A stretch of DNA of 64,000 nucleotides from Gp6-AA40 sp035647075 (GTDB lineage Bacteria; Acidobacteriota; Vicinamibacteria; Vicinamibacterales; UBA2999): assembly GCA_035647075.1 (NCBI GenBank), contig DASROF010000112.1, forward strand, positions 21,421 through 85,420, read 5' to 3'. Under the pieces are notes generated by a model that searched no databases, was not told the origin of the DNA, and was given only the letters and a program-made list of their open reading frames with translations. Below, one piece after another: positions 35,767-48,345 of this stretch. The translations under genes and the position numbers were made by a program. Each line of letters begins with the position of its first letter. Position 1 is the stretch's first letter.

Positions 35767-37557
35767 TCAAATCCGCTGGAAGTTCTTCTCCACTTCGCGG
35801 CGGGTCAGACGAAGCATCACGGGCCGTCCGTGTGGGCAGATCGTTGAGTAGGCCGTTCGCCGAAGCTCGTCGAGGATGTGCGCCATCTTCTCCGCTGTAA
35901 GCGGATAGTTCGCCTTCACCGCCGCATGGCACGCCATCGTCGCCGCGATCTTCTTGATCGCTTCTTCAACTCGCGAGCCGCGGTCCAGCCCTTCGAGATC
36001 GTCGGCGAGCGTCCGGAGCGTCGCGTCGCAGTCTTCTGACCGAAGCACCGCCGGGTAGGCGGACACGCGGATGGTATCGCCGCCGAACTCCTCGATTTCG
36101 AATCCGAGGCGCTCCAGGTCTGCGCCGTGCGCCAGCAGCGCCTGTCGACCGCTCGGAGGAAGGTTCACGAGCAGCGGTTCAAGCAGACGCTGACTCTCGA
36201 GCCGTCCTGCGGTCAGTCGCTCCGTGATTCGCTCGAACAGTACGCGCTCGTGGGCAACATGCTGGTCGATGATCGCAATGCCCTCTTCGTCAACCGCGAT
36301 GATGAACGTGTCGCGGAATTGCCCGAGAGGCATCATCGGGCGGATCGTCATTGCACCCGCACCAGGCGCGAGAGGTTCGATCGCACCGTCGTTCTCTGGT
36401 GTGTTCGGTGCCACGCGTGCAATTGCACCGTCGCTCCCGCGCGCGCTCGCACCCTCGCGCGGAGGCGCGACTGCCCATCGACTTGGGAACGTCGTTCCGT
36501 AACTCGCTGGCAGCGGCAGCGTTGTCGGCTGTGGAGCGCCGACGGATGGCGCCTGCAGTATCAGCTCGGGTGCCGGCCCGCGCCCGAGTGCGTCTCCGAG
36601 CGTCCGCCGGATCACCTCGTGCACGAACGACTGGTCGCGGAACCTGACCTCCGCCTTGGTCGGATGCACGTTGACGTCGAGCGCGTCGAACGGCATCTCG
36701 ATGAACAGGTGCACCTCCGGACTTCGTTCCTTAATCGACGCGACGCTGTAGGAATCGATGATGGCGTGCGCGATTGTCCGGTCCTTGACGATACGGCGGT
36801 TGACGAAGACGTTCTGGGGACCGCGTGTCGGCCCCTGCTCTGCAAGCGCCGCGATGTATCCCGTGACCGTGACGTCGCCGCGATCGCGACGAACCTCGAT
36901 CAGGTCCGGCCGCTCGCCATATAGCTGATAGAGGCGATCGCGTAGCCCCGCAACCGGAGGGCATTGGAGAACCTTCCGCCCGGAGTTCGTCAGCGTGAAT
37001 CCGATTTCCGGATAGCAGAGCGCGAGCTGCGTCACGACGCGCGACACCTGCGCCGACTCCGCTCCGTCGGACTTCAGGAACTTGCGCCTCGCCGGCAGGT
37101 TGTAGAACAGGTCGGCGACTTCGATCGACGTGCCTTCGGGCATTCCCGTCTCGGCGACAGACGCCACGGCACCGCCGTTGACGCGAATCTCAGTCCCCGA
37201 GGCCGTGCCGCGTGCCCGGCTTCTCAACACAAAATGCGAAACAGAGGCGATACTCGGAAGGGCCTCTCCTCGGAACCCGAGCGTCGCGATCCGTTCGAGG
37301 TCGTCGGCGCGGCGGATCTTGCTCGTCGCGTGGCGCTCAATGGCCAGACGCGCGTCTTCCGGATCCATCCCTTCCCCATCGTCTTCGACACGAATCAGCT
37401 TCTTACCGCCGAATTCGACGGTGATGGTCAGCCGCTTCGCGCCGGCGTCGATCGAGTTTTCGACGAGCTCCTTGATGACCGACGCCGGACGCTCCACCAC
37501 TTCGCCTGCGGCGATCTGATTAGCAAGATCTGACGGCAGCCGGTGAATCTTCCCCAT
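35767..37557 (-). CDS. mutL: DNA mismatch repair protein MutL
   Basis: The 596-residue protein has the GHKL ATPase N-domain (IAAGEVVERPASVIKELVENSIDAGA, VEDDGEGM, TLGFRGEALPSI), a proline/alanine-rich linker (about 340-405) with repeated DGAI, and the C-terminal dimer domain. The C-domain contains DQHVAHERVLFE near residue 430, which corresponds to the metal-binding motif DQHA(X)2E(X)4E of endonuclease-type MutL, with Val for Ala. The terminal CPHGRPVML matches the second metal-site motif. It is thus a nicking MutL rather than the E. coli type. It lies 4 bp after corA. Confidence 0.96.
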   Translation of the reverse strand: MGKIHRLPSDLANQIAAGEVVERPASVIKELVENSIDAGAKRLTITVEFGGKKLIRVEDDGEGMDPEDARLAIERHATSKIRRADDLERIATLGFRGEALPSIASVSHFVLRSRARGTASGTEIRVNGGAVASVAETGMPEGTSIEVADLFYNLPARRKFLKSDGAESAQVSRVVTQLALCYPEIGFTLTNSGRKVLQCPPVAGLRDRLYQLYGERPDLIEVRRDRGDVTVTGYIAALAEQGPTRGPQNVFVNRRIVKDRTIAHAIIDSYSVASIKERSPEVHLFIEMPFDALDVNVHPTKAEVRFRDQSFVHEVIRRTLGDALGRGPAPELILQAPSVGAPQPTTLPLPASYGTTFPSRWAVAPPREGASARGSDGAIARVAPNTPENDGAIEPLAPGAGAMTIRPMMPLGQFRDTFIIAVDEEGIAIIDQHVAHERVLFERITERLTAGRLESQRLLEPLLVNLPPSGRQALLAHGADLERLGFEIEEFGGDTIRVSAYPAVLRSEDCDATLRTLADDLEGLDRGSRVEEAIKKIAATMACHAAVKANYPLTAEKMAHILDELRRTAYSTICPHGRPVMLRLTRREVEKNFQRI

Positions 37558-37561
37558 CGGC

Positions 37562-38520
37562 TCAGATCCACTTCAGGCGGCGGAAGACGACGAGCATCGC
37601 CACGATGACGGCGATCATCACGGCAGACAGCCACCAGAACTGCACATCCGGGCCGCCTGGAAAGTGCGGGATTGTGATGTTCATGCCCCACATCCCGGTC
37701 AGCACCGTGAGCGGCAGGAAGATCGTCGACATGACCGTGAGAACCTTCATCACCTGGTTGAGCCGGTTTGATACGGTGGCAAGGTTGATCTCGAGGATGC
37801 CCGTGACCCGGTCCTGGAACAGGATCGCCTCGTCGGCGTACCTGGCCATGTGGTCGTAGACGTCGCGGAAGCGGAACGCCATCTCATCGGAGATCGCGGG
37901 GAACTCGCGCCGGGCCAACCGGCCCATGACGTCGCGCTGCGGCATGATCACGCGGCGCAACTGGCCCAGTTCGCGCTTCAGCCTGATGACTTGCCGTACG
38001 ATGTGCTCGCGTCCGCTGAAGGCGACCTCCTCGAGCTTGTCGAGACGATTCTCCAGCGCTTCGAGCGCCGGACGGTAGTTGTCGACCATCGCGTCGACAA
38101 TCCGGTGCAGCAACGCCACGGGCCCCTCGCTCAGGATGCGCTCGTGCTGATCGCACAGCTCGCGCAAGCGCCCGATGCTCCGCGACTCTCCGTCGTGGAT
38201 GGTCACCAGGTAGTTCCGCCCGAGGAAGAAGTCGACGTCCCGCGTGGCGAACTGGGTCTTCCCTTTGCTCACGTCGATGCCATGAAGGACCAGGTACAGA
38301 TATCCCGGATACGGCTCGACCTTGGGGTACTGCAGCGAGCTGCGGGCATCGTCAACCGCCAGCGGATGAAACCCGAAGACGTCACTCAAAATCCGGAATT
38401 CGTCGTCGGTCGGCGCCGCCAGGTCCATCCATAGCGTCACCGGGGACGAGGGGTCGAGCCATTCGCGCTCGACCTTCTCTGCCGGTCGGGTGACGCCGTT
38501 CTGGTGCGCGTAGATCGTGA

Positions 38521-38524
<4 letters not shown>
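37562..38524 (-). CDS. corA: CorA-family magnesium/cobalt transporter
   Basis: The product has an N-terminal cytosolic alpha/beta domain, a long stalk helix and two C-terminal membrane helices. The selectivity motif GMN is present in LTGMWGMNITIPHF, and the C-terminal end is basic (RRLKWI). Homology begins at LITIYAHQNG. No ATG, GTG or TTG is near that point, but a CTG at 38524 overlaps the ppdK stop as CTGA, matching the 4-base overlaps elsewhere in this window; I take it as the likely start (320 residues). An upstream TTG at 38596 would add a low-complexity Gly/Arg extension read from ppdK sequence. Confidence 0.9.
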
Positions 38525-41286
<2,762 letters not shown>

Positions 41287-41312
41287 CGTCTCCCCTAAGT
41301 GCTTCCGCGACT

Positions 41313-43514
41313 TTAGCTTTCCGTCACAATTTCCGAAATATCTGCGATTTCGAGGATGAGATCGCGCAGCGTCGCCACCAGTCCCAGCCGGGCTGTGCGC
41401 AGCCGCTCGTCTTCTGCCATCACCAACACATCGTCGAAGAACTTCGCCACCGCCGGCTGCAACTGCGCAATCTGCGTAAACGCATCTTTGTACTCACGTC
41501 GGGCAGCCGCCGCCCGGATGACTGGAGCGCGCGACTCGAGATCCGCCGTCAGCGCGAGTTCCGCCGGCTCCTTCAACGCGGGGCGAATGCTGCTCAGCGA
41601 CTCGACGCCGGCAATTCCTTTCGTGATGTTCTTGACCCGCTTGAGCAGTGTCGCAACACCGAGTAACGCCTCCGACCCACTCAGCTGCGCCAGCGCTTCC
41701 AGTTTCTTGCGCGCCTCGTACGGGCTCAGACGCTCCACCCCGCCGTGCATCACTGCCCGAACGGCCCGCACGTCGAAGCCGCGTTGCTCCAGCAAGTACG
41801 CAACGCGATCGGAGATAAACGACAACAGCGGCGCGGCGGCGTCTCCATAGCCCCCGAACGGCTCCGCGGCGCGCGCCAGGATCGGACCAATCGCGGGCGT
41901 CGCCGTCATGCCGGTGAGCTCCGGGAGATCGGCAAGGATCTTCATCGCGCCTTGCGCCTGACGACGAAGCCCGAGCGGATCGCGCGACCCGGTCGGGCGC
42001 TCGCCAGCGGTAAACATTCCGACCACCGAGTCGAGCTTGTCAGCGAGCGACACCGCCGCCCAGCTGACCCCAGCCTGCCCGAGTTGCTGACGCGATGGCG
42101 CGGCGTCGGCCTCCACGCCAACCGGCAGGTAGTGGTAGTAGATCGCCTTCCACACCGGCTCGGGTTGCCCCTCTTCGCGGGTGTAGATTCCACCCATCGT
42201 TCCCTGCAGCTCGGTGAGCTCCCTGACCATGTCCGTCGCCAGGTCTGCCTTGCATAGGCGTGCAGCCTGCCGGGCGTCCGTCGCGGCATTCGGCTGCTTG
42301 AACGCCTCGGTGGCGATCCACGCGGCGAGTGCCGCCACCCGCTCGCCCTTTTCGTGGTAGCTGCCCAGCTTCTTGTGAAACAGGATGGTGGAGAGACGTT
42401 CGATTCGCGACTCGAGCGGTTTCTTTCGATCCTCTTCCCAGAAGAAGCGCGCATCGCGCAGGCGCGCAGTCAGCACCCGCTCGCAGTTGCGGGCGATTAC
42501 CTCAGGTTTCTCGGCCTGCGTGTTGGTCACTGCCAGAAACGCCGGCTTGAGCCGTCCTTCTTCATCCACCACCGGGAAGTAATGCTGATGGTGAATCATC
42601 GTCGTCGTCAGCACTTCTTCCGGGAGCTGCAGAAACTCCACCGGGAAGTGGCCAGCGACGACGGAGGGGTACTCGACAAGGTCCGGCACCTCCTGCAAGA
42701 GCGACGATTGTGCCGCCACAAGACTGCTGACCCGGCCCCCAAGTTTTCGCGCGTGCGTTTCGAGCTCACGCTTAATCTTCGACTCACGCTCGCTGCGCTT
42801 CAGCATGACGAAGTTTTCAAGGAGCCGCGCTTCGTAGTCTTCGAAGGTCTTGACCTTGATCGCCCGTCCAGCCCGTCCACTCGTCGTCAGAAACCGATGC
42901 CCGTACGTATTCGCGCCGGTCCTGACGTCCTGGACCGTGGGACCCTGCGCCAGTTCGGTGCGACGGATCACAAACGGCACCACGCGGCCTCCGTACAGCA
43001 GGATGAGCCAGCGAATCGGACGCGCGAATACCAGGTCGCCCTTGTCGTCGTCGAGATACGCGTCCCAGCGCATCTGCTTCGGGAATGTCATGCTTCGAAG
43101 CAGCCCGCTCATGACATCGGGCAGTACGTCGACGGTCGCCTTTCCACGCTGGTGCACGCGGTAGGCCAGATAGGTTCCCTTCGGCGTTTCCTGCCGTTCG
43201 AGCGCCGAGACGTCTACGCCGTACTTTTTCGCGAACCCGGCAGCCGCCGGCGTCGGTTCACCATCGGGTTTGAACGCCGCGGACACCGGCGGTCCCGTGA
43301 CGAGCTCTTCGAAGTCCGTCTGACGCTCGGCGAGCTTGATGACCCGCGCAGTCAGTCGCCGAGGCGTGCTGTACGTTTCGGCGGACGCATCGGTCTCCAG
43401 CCGCAGCTGCTTCAGACGGGCATCCAGCTGCTCGCCGAGTTGCCTCGTCAATCCAGGCAGCCAGCTCGCTGGAATTTCCTCACAGCCGATTTCGATCAGG
43501 AGTTCGCGGTCCAC
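41313..43514 (-). CDS. glyS: Glycine-tRNA ligase beta subunit
   Basis: This is the beta chain of the bacterial alpha2beta2 glycyl-tRNA synthetase, which binds tRNA-Gly. The 733-residue protein starts with LLIEIGCEEIPASWL, typical of the family, and has FPKQMRW, an HD-like region and a C-terminal DALR-type anticodon-binding domain (about 600-720). It starts with GTG, 3 bp after the glyQ stop. The two subunits are therefore made together. Confidence 0.96.
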   Translation of the reverse strand: MDRELLIEIGCEEIPASWLPGLTRQLGEQLDARLKQLRLETDASAETYSTPRRLTARVIKLAERQTDFEELVTGPPVSAAFKPDGEPTPAAAGFAKKYGVDVSALERQETPKGTYLAYRVHQRGKATVDVLPDVMSGLLRSMTFPKQMRWDAYLDDDKGDLVFARPIRWLILLYGGRVVPFVIRRTELAQGPTVQDVRTGANTYGHRFLTTSGRAGRAIKVKTFEDYEARLLENFVMLKRSERESKIKRELETHARKLGGRVSSLVAAQSSLLQEVPDLVEYPSVVAGHFPVEFLQLPEEVLTTTMIHHQHYFPVVDEEGRLKPAFLAVTNTQAEKPEVIARNCERVLTARLRDARFFWEEDRKKPLESRIERLSTILFHKKLGSYHEKGERVAALAAWIATEAFKQPNAATDARQAARLCKADLATDMVRELTELQGTMGGIYTREEGQPEPVWKAIYYHYLPVGVEADAAPSRQQLGQAGVSWAAVSLADKLDSVVGMFTAGERPTGSRDPLGLRRQAQGAMKILADLPELTGMTATPAIGPILARAAEPFGGYGDAAAPLLSFISDRVAYLLEQRGFDVRAVRAVMHGGVERLSPYEARKKLEALAQLSGSEALLGVATLLKRVKNITKGIAGVESLSSIRPALKEPAELALTADLESRAPVIRAAAARREYKDAFTQIAQLQPAVAKFFDDVLVMAEDERLRTARLGLVATLRDLILEIADISEIVTES

Positions 43515-43517
43515 CGC

Positions 43518-44429
43518 CTAGGCCCTCTCCCTCGGTGGTGCCCCGCCGAAGCTGGCCACGTCACCATCCGGCGAGGATGGTGCGACGTACGCCTGTGCAA
43601 TCTTCACCGCAAGCTGCCGCACACGCAGGATGTAGGCCGTGCGCTCGGTCACGCCGATGCTGCCGCTGGAGTCGAGAATATTGAACAGATGCGAGCACTT
43701 CAGCGCATGCTCGAGCGCGGGCCAAATCAATCCCGAATCAAGCAGCTGTCCGGCAAACACGAAATACTTCTCAAAGAGATCGCGGTGCAGGGCGGCGAAC
43801 TCCGCCGCTGGTATGTTGACCTGACCGAACGCGTACTTCGACTGATCGATTTCTTCCTGCAGCCGCACCTCCCCGTATTTCACCCCGCCACCCCACTCGA
43901 GATCGAACACGTTATCGACGCGCTGCAGGAACATCGCGATGCGTTCGAGTCCGTAGGTGATCTCGCAGGAGATGGGCGCCAGGTCGATGCCACCCACCTG
44001 CTGGAAGTACGTGAACTGCGTAATTTCAAGACCGTCCAGAAGCACCTGCCAGCCGATCCCCCAGGCGCCGAGCGTCGGCGACTCCCAGTTGTCCTCCTCG
44101 AAACGGATGTCGTGCTGCCGCGGATTGATGCCGCAGGCCTCGAGACTATCGAGATATAGCTGCTGCACTTCGTCGGGTGAGGGTTTCAGGATGACCTGAT
44201 ACTGGTGATGCTTGAACAGACGGTTCGGATTCTGGCCGAAGCGGCCGTCGTCGGGGCGCCGCGCTGGCTGCACGTAGGCGACGCTCCACGGCTTCGGACC
44301 GAGCACGCGGAACAGTGTTTCCGGATGCGACGTGCCGGCGCCGACTTCGAGGTCGAGCGGCTGCTGCAACAGACATCCGTGGGAGGACCAGAATGCCGAC
44401 AGCTTGAGGATGAGATCTTGAAACGTCAC
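43518..44429 (-). CDS. glyQ: Glycine-tRNA ligase alpha subunit
   Basis: The alpha chain carries the glycine activation site. The 303-residue product shows the near-invariant start TFQDLILKLSAFWSSHGC, GAGTSHPETLFRVLGPKPW, YVQPARRPDDGRFG and GWQVLLDGLEITQFTYFQQVGG. The start is a GTG. It follows recO by 9 bp. The alpha2beta2 form is usual in most bacteria other than Actinobacteria and some Firmicutes. Confidence 0.97.
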   Translation of the reverse strand: MTFQDLILKLSAFWSSHGCLLQQPLDLEVGAGTSHPETLFRVLGPKPWSVAYVQPARRPDDGRFGQNPNRLFKHHQYQVILKPSPDEVQQLYLDSLEACGINPRQHDIRFEEDNWESPTLGAWGIGWQVLLDGLEITQFTYFQQVGGIDLAPISCEITYGLERIAMFLQRVDNVFDLEWGGGVKYGEVRLQEEIDQSKYAFGQVNIPAAEFAALHRDLFEKYFVFAGQLLDSGLIWPALEHALKCSHLFNILDSSGSIGVTERTAYILRVRQLAVKIAQAYVAPSSPDGDVASFGGAPPRERA

Positions 44430-44438
44430 GAAGCGTTT

Positions 44439-45113
44439 TCAGCCCTGCCTGCGTAATTCGCGAAGCACGCGATCGGATTTCAGCGACTTCTCCAGATGCG
44501 TCGCGATCAGCGCGCGATGTATGCCTTCCAGCTCCCTCAGGACACGCGCGTCGGCCGGCACGGCGCCCACTTCATGCGGCGGCACGACACGAACCGCGGT
44601 GAGAAACCTCAGCGCGTCCGGCGACAGCGTGCCGCGCGCTTCCGGATAGACCCCCTGCAGCCGAAGCAGCCAGTACTCGAAATAGCGCGCCAGCGGCTCC
44701 GTCGGCACACCCGCCGTCAGTGCGTCGAGCATCGACGCGCCAAGCCGGTACAACCGATCGTCCGCGTCACTGTCTTGCGCCCACTCGTCAAGCAGTTCCG
44801 CAAAGTACTCGACGAGCATGTAATGCCCCGTCTCCGTGGACGCTGCCGGCATCGCGGTGGCCATCAACAACGGCGATCGAACCGTCTCCGCGTAATTGAG
44901 CCCCACGAGCTCGCGCCGTTCGCTCTCAAAGTAGGCGACTCGGACTTCCGTCAGCGGCTCCAGCGCGCCGGCGAACGGGGACCGCTGCCGTCGCGCCCCC
45001 TTCGCCACGCCGCGCTTCTTGCCGCGGTCGCGGGTCAGGAATACGACGATCCGATCGGCTTCACCCAGCTTATAGGTGCGGAGAACCAGGGCTTCGGCTG
45101 TGTGGAGCGGCAC
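44439..45113 (-). CDS. recO: DNA repair protein RecO
   Basis: RecO loads RecA together with RecR and anneals single strands. The 224-residue protein begins LHTAEALVLRTYKLGEADRIVV, the OB-fold start of the family, followed by KGARRQRSPFAGALEPLTEV. The helical C-domain contains FEYWLLRLQGVYPE. The four zinc cysteines found in many RecO proteins are absent. It starts with GTG, 30 bp after mgtE. Confidence 0.93.
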   Translation of the reverse strand: MPLHTAEALVLRTYKLGEADRIVVFLTRDRGKKRGVAKGARRQRSPFAGALEPLTEVRVAYFESERRELVGLNYAETVRSPLLMATAMPAASTETGHYMLVEYFAELLDEWAQDSDADDRLYRLGASMLDALTAGVPTEPLARYFEYWLLRLQGVYPEARGTLSPDALRFLTAVRVVPPHEVGAVPADARVLRELEGIHRALIATHLEKSLKSDRVLRELRRQG

Positions 45114-45143
45114 GAACGCCCTATTTTATGTCGGTTCCCTCCT

Positions 45144-46517
45144 TTACCCGCCCGGCACCAGATACTTTGCGAACACGGCCGCCAGGCCCAGGAACGAGAA
45201 ATAGCCAAACACATCCGTCATGGTCGTGATGAACACCGATGACCCCAGCGCCGGATCGACGTTCGCCGCTCTCAGTCCCAGCGGAATCAACGTGCCGGCA
45301 GTGGCGGCCACAAACATGTTGATAACCATCGCCATTCCGAGCACGGCACCAAGCATCGGGTTGCCGCGGGTCACCATCACCACCAGCGCCGCGGCCGTGC
45401 CGAGTGCGAGGCCGTTCCCGATGCCGACGGCGGCTTCCTTCAGTAACGCCTTCCGCGAGTTGCTCCACGTCAGCTCACCGAGCGCGATCCCGCGCACGAT
45501 GACGGTCATCGTCTGTGTAGCGGCATTGCCGCCCATGCCGGCGACGATGGGCATGAAGATGGCCAGCACGGGGAACAGATCGATTTGCTTTTCAAACAAC
45601 GCCACAACGCCGGCAGCCAGAAATGCGGTAGCGAGGTTCACGGCCAGCCAGGGCACTCGCTTGCGAAGCGACTCACCCGCCGGCGTAAACGCGCGCTCGT
45701 CACCCGCAACACCGGCCAACCGGTAGATGTCTTCTGTCGCTTCGTCCTTGATGACGTCGATGACGTCATCAACCGTAATGATCCCGACAAGCTTGTTCTC
45801 TTCGTCCGTGACCGGAATGGCCAGCAGGTTGTACGCCGCGACCTGCCGCGCCACCTCCTCCTGGTCCATGTCCACGCGCGCGCTGATCAGATCCGCGGTC
45901 ATGATGCGCTTGAGCGGCGTCTCCGGTGAGACCAGCAGCAGGCGTCGAAGCGAGACGACGCCGACGAGATGCTTCCGGTCATCGACGACGTAGAGATAGA
46001 AGACCATCTCGACATCCCGGTTGTTCTGCAGCTCGGTGATCGCCTCGCCAACCGTCATGTCTTCGCTGAGGGCGAAGACGTGCGGGTTCATGATGCGGCC
46101 CGCGGTCTGCTCGTCGTACTCGAGCAGGTTCTCGACGACGCCGGACTCCTTCGGACGCATCAGGTCGAGCACTGCCGATGACAGCTCTTCAGGCAGGTAA
46201 TCGATCAGGGCTGCCGCGTCGTCGGACGGGATCTCCTGGGCCAGCTTGGCGATATCTTCAGCGGAGCGCGTGGCCAGCAGAGCGGAGCCCGACTCAGGCC
46301 CGAGTTCGGAGATCGTCTCCATCGCCAGCCGGCCGTTCCGTTCGGCCAGCAGGCTGAACGCGGCCTCGCGGTCCTTCTCTGCCAGTTCGCCGAAGATTTG
46401 AGCGAGATCGGCTGGGTGCTGCTTCTGCAGCAGGTTCAACAGGTTAGCGGTCGCACCAATGCGCAGCAGTCGCTTGACTGAGTCGAGGACGAGATCGATT
46501 CTGCGTTGCGCCGCCAT
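45144..46517 (-). CDS. mgtE: MgtE-family magnesium transporter
   Basis: The 457-residue channel has the N-terminal superhelical domain (about 15-135; HPADLAQIFGEL), a CBS pair (about 140-260; VGVVSLRRLLLVSPETPL, VGIITVDDVIDVI) that senses magnesium, a plug helix and five membrane helices with the pore segment ARFLPIVAG-like IFMPIVAGMGGNAATQTMTV. It carries the signature GNAATQ. It is the first gene of the mgtE-recO-glyQ-glyS-ppdK-corA-mutL run, so both ends of that run encode magnesium transporters. It is divergent from the ECF sigma gene. Confidence 0.95.
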   Translation of the reverse strand: MAAQRRIDLVLDSVKRLLRIGATANLLNLLQKQHPADLAQIFGELAEKDREAAFSLLAERNGRLAMETISELGPESGSALLATRSAEDIAKLAQEIPSDDAAALIDYLPEELSSAVLDLMRPKESGVVENLLEYDEQTAGRIMNPHVFALSEDMTVGEAITELQNNRDVEMVFYLYVVDDRKHLVGVVSLRRLLLVSPETPLKRIMTADLISARVDMDQEEVARQVAAYNLLAIPVTDEENKLVGIITVDDVIDVIKDEATEDIYRLAGVAGDERAFTPAGESLRKRVPWLAVNLATAFLAAGVVALFEKQIDLFPVLAIFMPIVAGMGGNAATQTMTVIVRGIALGELTWSNSRKALLKEAAVGIGNGLALGTAAALVVMVTRGNPMLGAVLGMAMVINMFVAATAGTLIPLGLRAANVDPALGSSVFITTMTDVFGYFSFLGLAAVFAKYLVPGG

Positions 46518-46595
46518 GATGAATGTCTGACATCCGCCTCCGCCTATAGCTTCGGCGCGACCGCCGTTGGCGGCCTAAACGGCTAAATGTAGCAC

Positions 46596-46624
46596 GGAAG
46601 AAACGGCAGACTCCGGACGTCTAA
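46596..46624 (+). promoter_or_regulatory. Candidate ECF-type promoter (GGAAGAA-N16-GTCTAA)
   Basis: GGAAGAA at 46596-46602 and GTCTAA at 46619-46624 are separated by 16 bases. This closely matches the sigma-E/ECF pattern GGAACTT-N16-GTCTRA. It lies 18 bases before the ATG of the ECF sigma gene, as expected for autoregulation. Confidence 0.55.
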
Positions 46625-46642
46625 TGAGCCAGGTGGGTGGGA

Positions 46643-47254
46643 ATGTCGGCCGGAACGCCTGAACGGCGTTCCTCGAGCGGCGAGATCAGCGCCGAGGTCG
46701 TCGAGGCGTGCCGCCGGGGTGACCGGGATGCGTTCCGATCGCTCTACGAGGCGTATAAGGATCGCGTCTACTCGATCGCCTACTACTACTTTCATGCAGA
46801 CAGCGACGCCGCGGGCGAGGTGACTCAGCAGGTGTTTCTGAAGTTGATGCGCGAGATGAGCAGATTCCGTGGGGAGTCCGCGTTTTCAACATGGCTGTAT
46901 CGACTGGTCGTCAACGCCTGCGTCGATCGATCACGCAGCCGTCGCAAAGACGCGTTCGGTGAAGACCCGATCGTGCTGGAGCGGATGGCAACGCACGCGT
47001 CGCACGAAGACCTGTTCGCGCAGCGTGAGGTCGCAGAGTCAGTACAACAGGCAATTGCCGCGCTCCCCGCCAAGCTGCGGGTCGCCATCCTGTTGCGCTA
47101 TTTCGAAGACCTCTCCTATGCGGACATGGCGACGGCGCTGAACTGCTCGATCGGAACGGTGGCGTCCAGGCTGAGTCGAGGACATCGCTTGCTCGCCAGG
47201 ACGCTGGCTCCGATGCGAGAGACGATTGCGGCGGAGCCTCCGCCGAAGGCTTAA
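46643..47254 (+). CDS. ECF-subfamily RNA polymerase sigma factor
   Basis: The 203-residue protein has sigma region 2 (about residues 28-100; AFRSLYEAYKDRVYSIA, FLKLMREMSRFRGESAFSTWLYRLVVNACVD) and region 4 (about 133-185; LPAKLRVAILLRYFEDLSYADMA followed by CSIGTVASRLSRG). It directs polymerase to stress or envelope promoters. The ATG at 46643 follows AGGTGGGTGG; an in-frame GTG at 46637 is less likely. The next gene, 11 bp downstream, encodes a fitting anti-sigma factor. A matching promoter upstream suggests that it transcribes itself. Confidence 0.93.
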   Translation: MSAGTPERRSSSGEISAEVVEACRRGDRDAFRSLYEAYKDRVYSIAYYYFHADSDAAGEVTQQVFLKLMREMSRFRGESAFSTWLYRLVVNACVDRSRSRRKDAFGEDPIVLERMATHASHEDLFAQREVAESVQQAIAALPAKLRVAILLRYFEDLSYADMATALNCSIGTVASRLSRGHRLLARTLAPMRETIAAEPPPKA

Positions 47255-47265
47255 GGCTTGTGGAC

Positions 47266-48327
47266 ATGTTTACCAGGCACGTCGATAAATCACTCACCCG
47301 CTACTCGGACGGCGAGTTGACCGCCGTCGAGGAGCGGCGTATCGACGATCACCTGGCGTCATGTTCGAAGTGCCGCGCGGCGCTGGATGAGATTCAGTTC
47401 TCGACGCGGCTGATGCGTCAGCTCAGTGGGGTCAACGCCCCTTCGTCCGTTTGGAACGGGATCGATGCCGCACTGACGGAGTGGCGGAATGACGGCTCTG
47501 CCTACGGGGGAACCCTCCCCACCGGGCATGTCTTCGGACGACCGCTGCGGTGGGCTGTAGCCGTCGCACTGATTGCAATCGTTTCGGGCGGTGCGTATTT
47601 GTGGACTCGTGAGACTACGCCCCGACCATGGGAAGTTGCTCACACGATGGGCGGCGCGCGGCGAATGGCCGCTGGAGAGTGGGTTGAAACCGATAGCAGC
47701 TCGAAGGCGCGGATCATCGTCGGCCCCCTGGGGACGGTCGATGTCGAACCGGGGACTCGTGTGCAGCTCGGCCAGGTGCGCGATTCCGAGTATCGGCTGG
47801 CGTTGTCGCACGGCACGATAAGCGCCGAGATCAATGCCCCGCCGCGGCTGTTCATCGTCGACACGCCGGCCAGCGCGGTCGTCGACCTCGGTTGCGCCTA
47901 CACGGTCACGGTCGGCAAGGACGGGGCCGGCGAACTGCACATGACGACCGGCTGGGCCGCCCTCGAATTCAACGGTCGGGAATCGCTTGTCCCTGCCGGC
48001 GCAATCTGCCGCACGAAGCGCGGCACCGGACCTGGCACTCCGTACTTCGAGGACGCGTCCATTGCCTTGCGGCAGGCGGTCGACGACTTCGACAGCGGCA
48101 AGGACGCTCGCCGCGCGCTCGAGGTGATCCTGAATGAAGCCCGCATTCGAGACACGCTGACGCTCTGGCACCTGTTAGCGCGCGTGAACCCGTCGGACCG
48201 GCAACGTATCTACGACCGAATCGCGGCGGTCGCGCCGCTATCGGCTCGCGTGTCGCGTGATCAGATTCTGGCGTTAGACCCCGATGCGTTGCGGAGGTGG
48301 CGAGAAGAGCTCGCCTGGAAATGGTAA
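47266..48327 (+). CDS. Anti-sigma factor fused to a FecR-like domain
   Basis: The 353-residue protein starts with a zinc-finger anti-sigma domain (HxxxCxxC at His29, Cys33, Cys36), which binds the adjacent ECF factor. One membrane helix follows at about residues 92-110 (RWAVAVALIAIVSGGAYLW), then a periplasmic FecR-like beta domain (about 128-235; GTVDVEPGTRVQLGQV, VDTPASAVVDLGCAYTV) and a helical C-terminus. FecR domains usually sense outer-membrane events and pass them to the sigma factor. The ATG at 47266 has AAGG nine bases upstream; the GTG at 47260 is an alternative. Confidence 0.88.
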   Translation: MFTRHVDKSLTRYSDGELTAVEERRIDDHLASCSKCRAALDEIQFSTRLMRQLSGVNAPSSVWNGIDAALTEWRNDGSAYGGTLPTGHVFGRPLRWAVAVALIAIVSGGAYLWTRETTPRPWEVAHTMGGARRMAAGEWVETDSSSKARIIVGPLGTVDVEPGTRVQLGQVRDSEYRLALSHGTISAEINAPPRLFIVDTPASAVVDLGCAYTVTVGKDGAGELHMTTGWAALEFNGRESLVPAGAICRTKRGTGPGTPYFEDASIALRQAVDDFDSGKDARRALEVILNEARIRDTLTLWHLLARVNPSDRQRIYDRIAAVAPLSARVSRDQILALDPDALRRWREELAWKW

Positions 48328-48345
48328 TCACTGGAGGAGCCTGAG

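Noticed and set aside
46518..46595. Magnesium riboswitch in the mgtE leader
   Set aside because: Only a small CCGCC-GTT-GGCGG hairpin is seen; the leader is too short for an M-box.
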